This document shows, piece by piece, positions 32,891 to 39,971 of a DNA stretch of 39,971 bases (position 1 is its first letter; the number at the start of each line of letters is the position of its first letter). Origin of the DNA: Clostridium sp. CAG:465 (GTDB lineage Bacteria; Bacillota; Clostridia; TANB77; CAG-465); the NCBI GenBank assembly GCA_000433755.1, contig FR891254.1, positions 10,738 through 50,708 on the forward strand, written 5' to 3'. The position numbers and the translations under genes were made by a program. Under the pieces are notes generated by a model. That model searched no databases. It was given only the letters and a program-made list of their open reading frames with translations, and was not told where the DNA came from.

Positions 32891-32911
32891 ATTTTTATTT
32901 TTATTTCTACT

Positions 32912-33313
32912 TTACTTATATACAATAATATTATTTATTAAAAACATTATAACCAAGATTAATATAAATAAATACCAGTATTTATTTAATATTCTATTCA
33001 TAAAAGTCAAATATTTATTACTATTTTTAAATATATCAATTAAAATGAATACGCATGATAATAATATAAATATAAACATGAATACAGAAAAAATATTATA
33101 TTTAAGTGCTCCTAGCAAATTTAGTTTAAATATCTCCCCTATAGCTCTTGTCATACCACATCCTGGACAAGAAATACCAAGTATGCTCTTAAACATACAT
33201 GGTATTTCTATTTTTAATACAAATAATACTATAAACATAAATGTAACAATTAATAAAATTGCAGTATTTACAATTCTATTTTTATTATTCTTTAAGATCG
33301 TTTCCATAAGCAT
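32912..33313 (-). CDS. DUF2752 membrane protein
   Basis: About 133 residues with three hydrophobic helices. The DUF2752 signature is ISCPGCGMTRAIGEIFKLNLLGALKYN (near residues 45-71), with its paired cysteines and the T-R-A turn; the function of this family is unknown. The start is uncertain: ATGs at 33313 and 33307 both overlap the end of the TM2-protein gene by about 25 bases, which points to translational coupling. It is the last gene of a two-gene unit. Confidence 0.82.
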   Translation of the reverse strand: MLMETILKNNKNRIVNTAILLIVTFMFIVLFVLKIEIPCMFKSILGISCPGCGMTRAIGEIFKLNLLGALKYNIFSVFMFIFILLSCVFILIDIFKNSNKYLTFMNRILNKYWYLFILILVIMFLINNIIVYK

Positions 33314-33722
33314 CTTTTGAAGTCTCACCAGCAAGTAGTAAAATTCCTTCTATTAGTCCCCATATTGCTGATACAGGTGAAAGAATTCCACAACTAAGTA
33401 TAGTTATTAACAATTGCGCTACAGCTTTACCTGTAAATCCAAGGTAAAAATTATGAACACCAAATGATCCTAAAAATATACCAAATAATCCAGCTGCAAC
33501 CTTAGATTTTTGATTAACACTATTATTTGTAGTGTTATTTACTGTAGTATTAGCAGTATTGTTTGAACTATTAACAGTATTATCTTTAATAGGTGATGTA
33601 CTTTCAGTTACAACGCTTTCCTTAACTGGTTGTTCATTTACAACATTTGTTTGTCTTGAAGCACATTCGTCACATACTTCTTTTCCATTTTCAATTTCTT
33701 TTCCACAATATTTGCAAAACAT
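33285..33722 (-). CDS. Zinc-ribbon TM2 domain membrane protein
   Basis: A 145-residue protein. Residues 1-21 form a zinc ribbon (MFCKYCGKEIENGKEVCDEC; two C-x2-C pairs). Residues 22-68 are an Asn/Thr/Ser-rich linker. Residues 72-130 are a TM2 domain: KVAAGLFGIFLGSFGVHNFY, then LGFTGKAVAQLLITILSCGI and a third hydrophobic run, with the GxFGxHxFYLG signature. The role of such proteins is not established. A promoter lies at 33751-33779 and the RBS is GGAGGGAAAAGT. It overlaps the DUF2752 gene, a pairing of two small membrane proteins. Confidence 0.88.
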   Translation of the reverse strand: MFCKYCGKEIENGKEVCDECASRQTNVVNEQPVKESVVTESTSPIKDNTVNSSNNTANTTVNNTTNNSVNQKSKVAAGLFGIFLGSFGVHNFYLGFTGKAVAQLLITILSCGILSPVSAIWGLIEGILLLAGETSKDAYGNDLKE

Positions 33723-33750
33723 ACTTTTCCCTCCTAATTATTATAATTAA

Positions 33751-33779
33751 ATTATAACACCTATATTTAATATTTACAA
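33751..33779 (-). promoter_or_regulatory. Promoter of the TM2-DUF2752 pair
   Basis: Minus strand TTGTAA (33779-33774), 17-base spacer, TATAAT (33756-33751). Confidence 0.7.
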
Positions 33780-33817
33780 GATAAATTCAAAAATTATTAC
33801 TATTTTTACTACATATC

Positions 33818-34417
33818 TTATTTTTTTATAACGCTTACAGCTATTCCATCACCTATATTCATTACTGTAGATTTTAATCTTTTATCGCTATTTATAATTT
33901 CTAAATAACTTCTAAGTCTATTTACCGCCGTCCTATGTTTATGTTCGTTATAATCAGATAGCACTCTTCCTTTAAATAAAACATTATCTGCAATAATAAT
34001 TGCACCATCTTTTGCAAGTCTAATGCCATTTTCTAAAAATTTTAAATATTGACCCTTAGCTGCATCTATAAAAACTACGTCATATGAATTATCTTCATTT
34101 AAATTTGGTAAATATTCTGTAGCATCTGCATGAACAACATCTATGAATTTTGAATAACCAATACTATTTATATTTTTTATTGCTTCCTCATATCGTTTGT
34201 CATTTCTTTCAATAGTTTTTACATAAACTTCTTCCTCTAATTCATTTACAAAATTTATTGCTGAATATCCAACAGCTGTTCCTATTTCTAATATTTTTTT
34301 AGGCTTTTTTATTCTTAATATTAATTTTATAAAATCTAGAGATATATCCTGAAGTATAGGAACTTTGTTTTTAATAGCCTCTTCTTTTATACTAGTTATA
34401 ATTTCATCTTTATCCAT
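33818..34417 (-). CDS. trmR: SAM-dependent O-methyltransferase (TrmR/YrrM-like)
   Basis: A 199-residue class I methyltransferase of the small O-methyltransferase (Methyltransf_3) group. The SAM motif is ILEIGTAVGYSAINF (about 44-58), followed by VKTIERN, VVHADATEYL, the metal-binding YDVVFIDAAKGQYLKFLEN and IIIADNVLFKGRVL. In B. subtilis the relative TrmR methylates 5-hydroxyuridine at tRNA position 34; assignment to that role is by similarity and carries some doubt. The ATG at 34417 overlaps the gpsA stop (TGATG); a TTG three bases earlier is equally well spaced from AAGGAG. It is the last gene of the hisS-aspS-gpsA operon. Confidence 0.85.
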   Translation of the reverse strand: MDKDEIITSIKEEAIKNKVPILQDISLDFIKLILRIKKPKKILEIGTAVGYSAINFVNELEEEVYVKTIERNDKRYEEAIKNINSIGYSKFIDVVHADATEYLPNLNEDNSYDVVFIDAAKGQYLKFLENGIRLAKDGAIIIADNVLFKGRVLSDYNEHKHRTAVNRLRSYLEIINSDKRLKSTVMNIGDGIAVSVIKK

Positions 34418-35385
34418 CAATTTGAAATCTCCTTTAGTAAATTATCAACTTTTTTACCATTATATACAACATCATATAGTAAATTAATTGATCGTACTTC
34501 TACTTTTTTTTGCTTTAATATGTCATATATAGCGTCTAATGTATATAATCCTTCTACAGTCTTTACATTCATATTATTAAGGGCTTCATCTTTGCTCATA
34601 CCCTTTCCTATAAGTTTTCCAAATGAATAATTTCTACTTTTTGGGCTTAAACATGTAAGGAGTAAATCCCCTATTCCTGCATATGAATAAACAGTTGCTT
34701 CCTTTCCCCCTAAAACTCCCATAACAAGTCTAAAATCATTTAATATGTTTGTAAATAAAGCTGCTCTAGTAGAGTCAGTATCTTCCTCACCATTTAACAT
34801 CGCACAAATAATAGCAAATACATTTTTTATAGCTGAACAAATCTGTGTTCCTATTATATCAGAAGTTTTTGTAAGATTTAATCTTTCAGTTGATATTACA
34901 CTTTCAATCATATCTTTACATTTATCATTTTCTGATGCAATGACAATTCCAATATTTGCACCATTTGCGACTTCAATAGCAAATGATGGGCCTGCAAACA
35001 CACATATATTTTCTGCATCTATACATTCATTTAAAACATCAGTCATAAATAAATTGGTATCTCTTTCAATTCCCTTAGTTACTATACAAATTGTTTGATC
35101 TAAAGTTATATAATCTTTTAATTTATTTGCGACTTCTCTTACTGCAACTGCAGGTACAGCTATAAATATAACAGAAGAATCTTTTACACATTTTTCTAAA
35201 TCAGTTGTTAATTCAACTTTTTTATCTATTTTAACATTAGGGAGAACGACCGTGTTCTCCCTCTTTAGTTCAACTGCTTTTAACTCATCTTCAAAATTAG
35301 TCCACATTGACACTTCAACATCTTTTTTTAAAATCTTAGTCAGTGCAATACCGAATGCACCCATCCCAAGTATTGAAACTTTCAT
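34417..35385 (-). CDS. gpsA: NAD(P)-dependent glycerol-3-phosphate dehydrogenase
   Basis: GpsA reduces dihydroxyacetone phosphate to sn-glycerol 3-phosphate for phospholipid synthesis. The 322 residues are typical. The nucleotide loop is SILGMGAFGIALTKIL. VTKGIERDTNLFMTDVL and FAGPSFAIEVANG follow, the catalytic Lys is in CSAIKNVFAIICAMLNG, and YAGIGDLLLTCLSPKSRNYSFG is the C-terminal signature. It starts 19 bases after the aspS stop and is part of the synthetase operon. Its product also feeds PgsA, encoded about 18 kb away. Confidence 0.95.
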   Translation of the reverse strand: MKVSILGMGAFGIALTKILKKDVEVSMWTNFEDELKAVELKRENTVVLPNVKIDKKVELTTDLEKCVKDSSVIFIAVPAVAVREVANKLKDYITLDQTICIVTKGIERDTNLFMTDVLNECIDAENICVFAGPSFAIEVANGANIGIVIASENDKCKDMIESVISTERLNLTKTSDIIGTQICSAIKNVFAIICAMLNGEEDTDSTRAALFTNILNDFRLVMGVLGGKEATVYSYAGIGDLLLTCLSPKSRNYSFGKLIGKGMSKDEALNNMNVKTVEGLYTLDAIYDILKQKKVEVRSINLLYDVVYNGKKVDNLLKEISN

Positions 35386-35404
35386 ATATCCCCCTTTATT
35401 TGTT

Positions 35405-37177
35405 TTATTCGTCTTTCTTTAAATCTTCTTCCTTAATACGAATATGTACATCATCAAGTTGAGATTTATTAACCACACTTGGTGCGCGCATAAGTAGATC
35501 TCTTGCTTTTGAGTTTTTAGGAAATGCTATAACTTCACGAATATTTGATTCTTCTAAAAGAAGCATTATCATTCTATCAATTCCAGGGGCTGCTCCAGCA
35601 TGTGGAGGTGCTCCATATGAGAATGCATTAAATAATGAACCAAATCTTTTCTTTACATCTTCCTCTGTATAACCTGCTATTTCAAAAGCTTTTACCATTA
35701 CTTCTGTATCATGATTTCTAACAGCTCCTGATGCAAGTTCATATCCATTACCTACTAAATCAAATTGATATGCAATTACATCTAGTGGATCTTTATTTAA
35801 TAAACTATCAAGACCACCTACAGGCATAGAAAATGGATTATGTGAAAATTCAATTTTTCCATCATCATCTAATTCATACATAGGGAAATCAACTATAAAG
35901 CAAAATCTATATGCATCTTTTTCAATTAAATCAAGTCTTTTTCCAAGTTCTATTCTAATATCTCCTGCATCTTTACATGCTTTTTTATATTCATCTGCAA
36001 CAAAGAATAAAGCATCTTCTTCTTTTAAGTCACATATTTCTTTTATTTTCTCTAATACATCTCCTGTAACAAATCTTGCTATTGAACCACTCATTTCAAA
36101 ACCTGCATTTGCTTTTACCCATGCAAGACCTTTTAGTCCTAATTCATTTATAGCAAAATCTCCCATTTGATCAAAGAATTTTCTTGGTAAATCTTTTGCA
36201 TTTATTTTTATAGCTTTTACTGTCTTACCTTTAAATACCTTAAAATCAGAATCTACAAATGCATCTGTTACATCATCAATTACAAGTGGATTTCTAAGAT
36301 CTGGTTTATCTGTACCATATTTATCCATTGCAACTTTAAATGGTATTCTTTCAAATGGAGTATCTGATATCTTTTTACCTTCAGTAAATTCTTTGAAAGT
36401 TGATGTTGCAACCTCTTCTAAAACATTTAGAACATCTTCTTGAGTTGCAAACTCCATTTCAAAATCAAGTTGATAGAATTCACCTGGAGATCTATCTGCT
36501 CTTGGATCCTCATCTCTAAAACAAGGTGCAATTTGATAATATTTATCAAATCCAGATATCATCAAAAGTTGCTTAAATTGTTGAGGAGCTTGTGGAAGTG
36601 CATAAAACTCTCCCGGATGTAATCTACTTGGTACTAAGAAATCTCTAGCTCCTTCTGGAGAAGAATTTGCAAGAATAGGTGTCTGAACTTCTGTAAAATT
36701 CATACTATCCATTTTATCTCTTAAAAACTTAAGTACCTTTGATCTAAATACGATCTTTTTATGTATTTCTTCATTTCTTAAATCTAAAAATCTATATTCA
36801 AGTCTTAAATCTTCTCTTACATTTTCACTTTCTTCTACTTTGAAAGGAAGCACATTTTTAGCCTTTCCAAGTACAGTTAAACTATTTACTCTTACTTCTA
36901 TCTCTCCTGTTTTAATAGCAGGATTTACATTTTGGGCGTCTCTTTTTAAAACTTCACCCTCAACGCATATTGTTGATTCAACTGTTACTTTAGATACCTT
37001 ATCAATCATATCTTCTGTATTTATTAAAAGTTGAGTTACACCATAATGATCTCTTAAGTCAACAAATATAACTCCTCCAAGATCTCTTATTGTTTTTACA
37101 AAACCTGAAAGTTTTACTTTTTTTCCAACATCTTCTAAACCTAATTCATTACACTTATGTGTTCTATATTCATGCAT
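35405..37177 (-). CDS. aspS: Aspartyl-tRNA synthetase
   Basis: AspS (590 aa, bacterial type) charges tRNA-Asp. The N-terminal OB anticodon-binding domain is residues 1-105 (VKLSGFVKTIRDLGGVIFVD). Class II motif 1 (FRSKVLKFLRDKMDSMNFTE), motif 2 (CFRDEDPRADRSPGEFYQLD), the GAD insertion domain (about 290-410) and motif 3 (GAAPGIDRMIMLLLEESNIR) follow. The QAPQQFKQLLM signature is present. The start overlaps the hisS stop by eight bases, the usual hisS-aspS coupling. Whether it is discriminating or also charges tRNA-Asn cannot be told here. Confidence 0.97.
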   Translation of the reverse strand: MHEYRTHKCNELGLEDVGKKVKLSGFVKTIRDLGGVIFVDLRDHYGVTQLLINTEDMIDKVSKVTVESTICVEGEVLKRDAQNVNPAIKTGEIEVRVNSLTVLGKAKNVLPFKVEESENVREDLRLEYRFLDLRNEEIHKKIVFRSKVLKFLRDKMDSMNFTEVQTPILANSSPEGARDFLVPSRLHPGEFYALPQAPQQFKQLLMISGFDKYYQIAPCFRDEDPRADRSPGEFYQLDFEMEFATQEDVLNVLEEVATSTFKEFTEGKKISDTPFERIPFKVAMDKYGTDKPDLRNPLVIDDVTDAFVDSDFKVFKGKTVKAIKINAKDLPRKFFDQMGDFAINELGLKGLAWVKANAGFEMSGSIARFVTGDVLEKIKEICDLKEEDALFFVADEYKKACKDAGDIRIELGKRLDLIEKDAYRFCFIVDFPMYELDDDGKIEFSHNPFSMPVGGLDSLLNKDPLDVIAYQFDLVGNGYELASGAVRNHDTEVMVKAFEIAGYTEEDVKKRFGSLFNAFSYGAPPHAGAAPGIDRMIMLLLEESNIREVIAFPKNSKARDLLMRAPSVVNKSQLDDVHIRIKEEDLKKDE

Positions 37178-38429
37178 TTTCTATCTTCTCCTTTATTACA
37201 TCTATATCTAATTTAATATTTTCTTGATCTCCAGTACTCATATTCTTAAATACACACTCGTTATTTTTTAACTCATTTTCTCCAAGTATGATAACAAAAC
37301 TTGCTTCTATTTTATTTGCATATTTAAACTGTGCATTAAAACTTTTATTTGAAATATTTGTTTCAACCACATATCCGATACTTCTTAATTTATCTACATA
37401 TTTTGCTATGCTAAAATATGTATTATCATCAGTTAAAAAGTATACATCTACTTTATTTTTTATACTCTTATCAAGTCCATATTCTTTTAAAAGAATTATA
37501 AGTCTATCAATTCCCATTCCAAATCCTACTGCAGGAGTATTTGCACCACCAATAATTGATACTAAAGAGTCATATCTTCCCCCTCCACCTACAGCAAGGT
37601 CTAAATCTTTTGATACATATTCATATACAGTCTTGTTATAATAATCAAGTCCTCTAACAATTCCTGTATCAACCCTATACGGAATATCTAAATTATCTAA
37701 TGCATTTTTTACATTTTCAAAGTCTTTACTACATTCTTCACATAGAAAGTCTGTTATAACTGGTGCATCTTTTAATATCTTAGCACACTTTTCTTCTTTG
37801 CAATCAAGCATTCTTAGAGGATTTTTTTCATATCTTATTTTACAAGTACCACACATATTAGCTAAGTTTGGTTTTATATATTCCTTTAATTTTTGTATGT
37901 ATTTACTTCTACATTCCTTACATCCTATTGAATTTATTGTAAGCTCTATTTTATCTGCAAGATTTAATCTTTTTAAAAGTTCATAAGATACTTTTATTGT
38001 TTCAATATCTGCAAGATATGAGCTACTACCAAACATCTCAACACCGAACTGAGAAAATTCCCTATATCTTCCCTTTTGCATTTTTTCATATCTATACATT
38101 TTACCTGTATACCACAATTTTACAGGTGAAGTCATTTTAGAAGAAAGTCCATTTTCAATATATGCACGAACAACACCAGCCGTAAGCTCTGGTCTTAAAG
38201 TAATGCTTCTGTTACCTTTATCTAAAAAAGTATACATTTCTTTTGTAACAATGTCCGTCTCATCACCAACTCCTCGAGCATAAAGTTCTGTGGCTTCAAA
38301 TACAGGTGTCCTTATTTCTTGTATATTATGTACTCTACATATCTCTTTTATCTCTTTTTCTATATATTGCCATAAAATCGACTCATCTGGTAATATATCT
38401 TTACAACCTTTTTGTCTAGTGATATTCAT
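37170..38429 (-). CDS. hisS: Histidyl-tRNA synthetase
   Basis: HisS (419 aa) charges tRNA-His. Visible: N-terminal ITRQKGCKDILPDESILWQY, motif 1 region IQEIRTPVFEATELYARGVG, TLRPELTAGVVRAYIE, motif 2 (YRYEKMQKGRYREFSQFGVE), the histidine A signature RGLDYYNKTVYEYV, AVGGGGRYDSL, motif 3 (PAVGFGMGIDRLIILL) and an anticodon-binding C-terminal domain. AGTGAGGT precedes the ATG. It is the first gene of the hisS-aspS-gpsA-trmR operon with a promoter at 38461-38489. No T-box is present in its short leader. Confidence 0.97.
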   Translation of the reverse strand: MNITRQKGCKDILPDESILWQYIEKEIKEICRVHNIQEIRTPVFEATELYARGVGDETDIVTKEMYTFLDKGNRSITLRPELTAGVVRAYIENGLSSKMTSPVKLWYTGKMYRYEKMQKGRYREFSQFGVEMFGSSSYLADIETIKVSYELLKRLNLADKIELTINSIGCKECRSKYIQKLKEYIKPNLANMCGTCKIRYEKNPLRMLDCKEEKCAKILKDAPVITDFLCEECSKDFENVKNALDNLDIPYRVDTGIVRGLDYYNKTVYEYVSKDLDLAVGGGGRYDSLVSIIGGANTPAVGFGMGIDRLIILLKEYGLDKSIKNKVDVYFLTDDNTYFSIAKYVDKLRSIGYVVETNISNKSFNAQFKYANKIEASFVIILGENELKNNECVFKNMSTGDQENIKLDIDVIKEKIENA

Positions 38430-38460
38430 TAAATTACCTCACTTATTTCTCACACGCTAA

Positions 38461-38489
38461 ATTATACCACAACAACGTACGTTATGCAA
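38461..38489 (-). promoter_or_regulatory. Promoter of the hisS operon, with palindromic spacer
   Basis: Minus strand TTGCAT (38489-38484), 17-base spacer, TATAAT (38466-38461). The spacer contains the perfect ten-base palindrome AACGTACGTT (38474-38483). Confidence 0.7.
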
Positions 38490-38521
38490 GAAATGGTATG
38501 CCAAAACGCTAGGATTTTTAC

Positions 38522-38558
38522 AAAAAAATACCAACTACCTTTTAGGTAATTGGTATTT
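38522..38558 (-). terminator. Terminator after the DUF1540 gene
   Basis: On the minus strand AATACCAATTACC pairs with GGTAGTTGGTATT around TAAAA, followed by T5 or more. Confidence 0.85.
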
Positions 38559-38565
38559 AATTAAT

Positions 38566-38757
38566 TTAACATTTGCAATCATATGATCCACAAGCTGTAC
38601 CTTCATGTGTTTTTGCTTCATTCCCATCTGTACATGTGCAAACTTTTATTGTTTCAAGTTCACATATACAATCTGGGTTACAATTATGAGCACAGTCCAT
38701 AACATCACATTTTATTTTTTGATTGCTAAATTTTTTTGTTTTTGGATTTTGTTTCAT
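38566..38757 (-). CDS. DUF1540 cysteine-rich protein
   Basis: A 63-residue protein from the ATG at 38757 (GGGTGAT seven bases upstream; a GTG three codons earlier is inside that site). It has a basic N-terminus (NPKTKKFSNQKIK) followed by ten cysteines in the DUF1540 pattern: CDVMDCAHNCNPDCICELET, then KVCTC, and ACGSYDCKC. The spacing suggests metal binding, but the family function is unknown. It is a single gene next to the peroxide-response pair rbr-perR, though separated from it. Confidence 0.82.
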   Translation of the reverse strand: MKQNPKTKKFSNQKIKCDVMDCAHNCNPDCICELETIKVCTCTDGNEAKTHEGTACGSYDCKC

Positions 38758-38849
38758 TTTTATCACCCAATAATATTTTTTGTAAAAATATATAAAATAT
38801 TATGGTTATTTTTGTAAATTTTTAAAATTAATAATTTAAAAGCTAAATA

Positions 38850-39389
38850 TTAATAATTTTCAGCCTTAATTTCAAAATATGATTTTGGATGAGCACATAC
38901 AGGACAAACTGCAGGTGCAGATACAGCAATATGAATATGTCCGCAATTTCTACATTTCCACATTTTTACTTCTCCACATTCAAAAACTTTACCTTCTTCT
39001 ACATTTGCAAGTAGTTTTTTGTATCTTTCTTCGTGTTCTTTTTCTATTTTTCCTACTTCTTCAAATAAAAATGCTATATGATCAAAACCTTCTTCTTTTG
39101 CTGTTTTTGCAAATGAGTCATACATATCAGTCCATTCATAATTTTCACCATTTGCAGCATCTTTTAAATTTTCAACTGTTGATGGAATATCATTTTCATG
39201 TAATAATTTAAACCAAATTTTTGCATGTTCCTTTTCATTTCCAGCTGTTTCTTCAAATATTGCAGCTATTTGTTCATATCCTTCTTTTTTTGCTTTTGAA
39301 GCATAATATGTATATTTATTTCTAGCTTGAGATTCACCTGCAAATGCAGCCATTAAATTTGCCTCTGTTTTAGTTCCTTTTAAATTCAT
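38850..39389 (-). CDS. rbr: Rubrerythrin
   Basis: Rubrerythrin is a cytoplasmic NADH-linked peroxidase that removes hydrogen peroxide in anaerobes. The 179-residue product has the N-terminal ferritin-like di-iron domain (AFAGESQARNKYTYYASKAK, IFEETAGNEKEHAKIW with E-x2-H, then a second pair FEEVGKIEKEHEERY) and a C-terminal rubredoxin domain with C-x2-C pairs (MWKCRNCGHI and CPVCAHPKSYFE). GGAGAGGA precedes the ATG. It starts 17 bases after the perR stop and is expressed from the PerR-controlled promoter. Confidence 0.96.
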   Translation of the reverse strand: MNLKGTKTEANLMAAFAGESQARNKYTYYASKAKKEGYEQIAAIFEETAGNEKEHAKIWFKLLHENDIPSTVENLKDAANGENYEWTDMYDSFAKTAKEEGFDHIAFLFEEVGKIEKEHEERYKKLLANVEEGKVFECGEVKMWKCRNCGHIHIAVSAPAVCPVCAHPKSYFEIKAENY

Positions 39390-39406
39390 AATAAAATCCT
39401 CTCCTT

Positions 39407-39787
39407 TTATTTATCACAATTTGGGCATATAACATTAAAAATAATATCATGAGATACAACGTTTATATTAGTTTCATTTTTAACATGTTCATCAATACTT
39501 AAATCAATATTTTCTTTTAAAAAAATATCAATTACACTATTACATTTAATGCACTTTCCATGATAATGGCAAGATACATCACCATCAAATCGATCTTTTT
39601 CGTTTGCCATTTTTATTCTTTTAATAACACCTTGAAATGCCAATTTATCCAAATTTCTATATACTGTTCCAAGACTTATTTTATTATCTTTCTTTCTTAC
39701 TTCTTCATATATAGTCTCTGCTGTTGGATGTATTTTAACAGATCTTAAATATTCTAAAATAATCTCACGTTGTTTTGAATATTTCAT
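39407..39787 (-). CDS. perR: Fur-family peroxide regulator (PerR-like)
   Basis: A 126-residue metal-dependent repressor. The N-terminal winged helix contains HPTAETIYEEVRKKDNKISL then GTVYRNLDKLAFQGVIKRI. The dimer domain has DRFDGDVSCHYHGKCIKC (Asp in DRFDGD and the His pair of the regulatory metal site) and a C-terminal CPNC; together with CIKC this makes the structural zinc Cys4 site. The rubrerythrin gene directly downstream and the Asp-rich regulatory site favour PerR over Fur or Zur. The perfect palindrome just upstream indicates autoregulation. Confidence 0.9.
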   Translation of the reverse strand: MKYSKQREIILEYLRSVKIHPTAETIYEEVRKKDNKISLGTVYRNLDKLAFQGVIKRIKMANEKDRFDGDVSCHYHGKCIKCNSVIDIFLKENIDLSIDEHVKNETNINVVSHDIIFNVICPNCDK

Positions 39788-39799
39788 GCTATACCCTCC

Positions 39800-39822
39800 A
39801 AAATAGTAATTATTACTATTTT
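39800..39822. promoter_or_regulatory. PerR operator upstream of perR-rbr
   Basis: Perfect 11-base arms AAAATAGTAAT and ATTACTATTTT flank one central base. The site covers the predicted transcription start (-10 box at 39833-39828) and ends 13 bases before the perR ATG. AT-rich palindromes of this size are typical of Fur/PerR boxes, although the exact B. subtilis Per-box sequence (TTATAATNATTATAA) is not kept. Confidence 0.75.
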
Positions 39823-39827
39823 AATAT

Positions 39828-39856
39828 ATAATATCTTAAATGATGGAATTTGTCAA
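39828..39856 (-). promoter_or_regulatory. Promoter of perR-rbr
   Basis: Minus strand TTGACA (39856-39851), 17-base spacer, TATTAT (39833-39828). Confidence 0.78.
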
Positions 39857-39892
39857 GAGTAAATAATAAATTTAGAAAATAATTTTTAAAGG

Positions 39893-39930
39893 AATATCGC
39901 CAAAATGCAAACTACATCTTGGCGAATATT
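39893..39930. terminator. Possible terminator of a gene beyond the window edge
   Basis: AATATCGCCAA (39893-39903) pairs with TTGGCGAATATT (39919-39930) with one bulge. It is GC-containing in an AT-rich spacer, but the T run is weak on both strands. The last 40 bases of the window show no gene. Confidence 0.4.
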
Positions 39931-39971
39931 TAATATATATTATATAATTTAAAAAATTAGCATATACTTTT

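Noticed and set aside
1..39971. CRISPR array, prophage or restriction-modification system
   Set aside because: No regularly spaced repeats and no cas, integrase, phage structural or methylase-nuclease genes were found anywhere in the window.

Overview
The window is AT-rich (roughly 70 percent or more A+T) DNA from a low-GC, Gram-positive, spore-forming anaerobe of the Clostridia type. Three sporulation genes (spoIIR, a dipicolinate synthase A subunit and a 22-residue SpoVM) show spore formation. A perR-rubrerythrin pair, a T-box leader on pheST, AGGAGG-type ribosome binding sites and many TTGACA-17-TATAAT promoters fit the same group. The species cannot be named from sequence alone.

Layout. 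1-348 is the 3' end of an unrecognised gene. 413-4152 is pheS-pheT under a phenylalanine T-box and a consensus promoter. 4179-4566 is an internally deleted IS605-type element that keeps only the C-terminus of TnpB. 4703-6046 is a GNAT acetyltransferase and a DUF402 protein behind an attenuator-like leader. Then come a small orphan (6069-6506), spoIIR (plus strand) and a DUF378 membrane protein. 7828-16069 is a minus-strand housekeeping block: pgsA, ligA, mfd (broken by one extra base), a membrane-anchored PpiC foldase and an SpoU-family RNA methyltransferase. 16349-19675 holds an orphan, folD, dpaA, spoVM with a 50-residue membrane protein, and nth.

The accessory centre is 19687-26529. A single-module NRPS (condensation, adenylation, carrier, terminal reductase; 1432 aa) is followed after 11 bases by a 7TM-PAS histidine kinase, and then by a separately promoted TetR regulator. 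The adenylation pocket reads D-I-L-Q-L-G-V-I-W-K, close to the glycine code, so the product is predicted to be an N-acylated glycine aldehyde or alcohol. I propose that the kinase or TetR senses this compound, making the locus a candidate self-contained small-molecule signalling system; this is inference.

26738-32837 (plus strand) carries tRNA-Leu(UAG), an M14-type carboxypeptidase homologue, rmuC with a LexA-like dyad in its promoter, glmU and a 573-residue orphan. 32912-39787 (minus strand) carries DUF2752 and TM2 membrane proteins, the hisS-aspS-gpsA-O-methyltransferase operon, a DUF1540 cysteine-rich protein, and perR-rbr with a perfect palindromic operator.

Most of the window is ordinary core genome. 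The points deserving a second look are the NRPS-kinase locus, the acetyltransferase attenuator, a leader element shared by tetR and the DUF402 gene, the mfd frameshift at CUU-CGG, and the TnpB remnant beside the pheST promoter.
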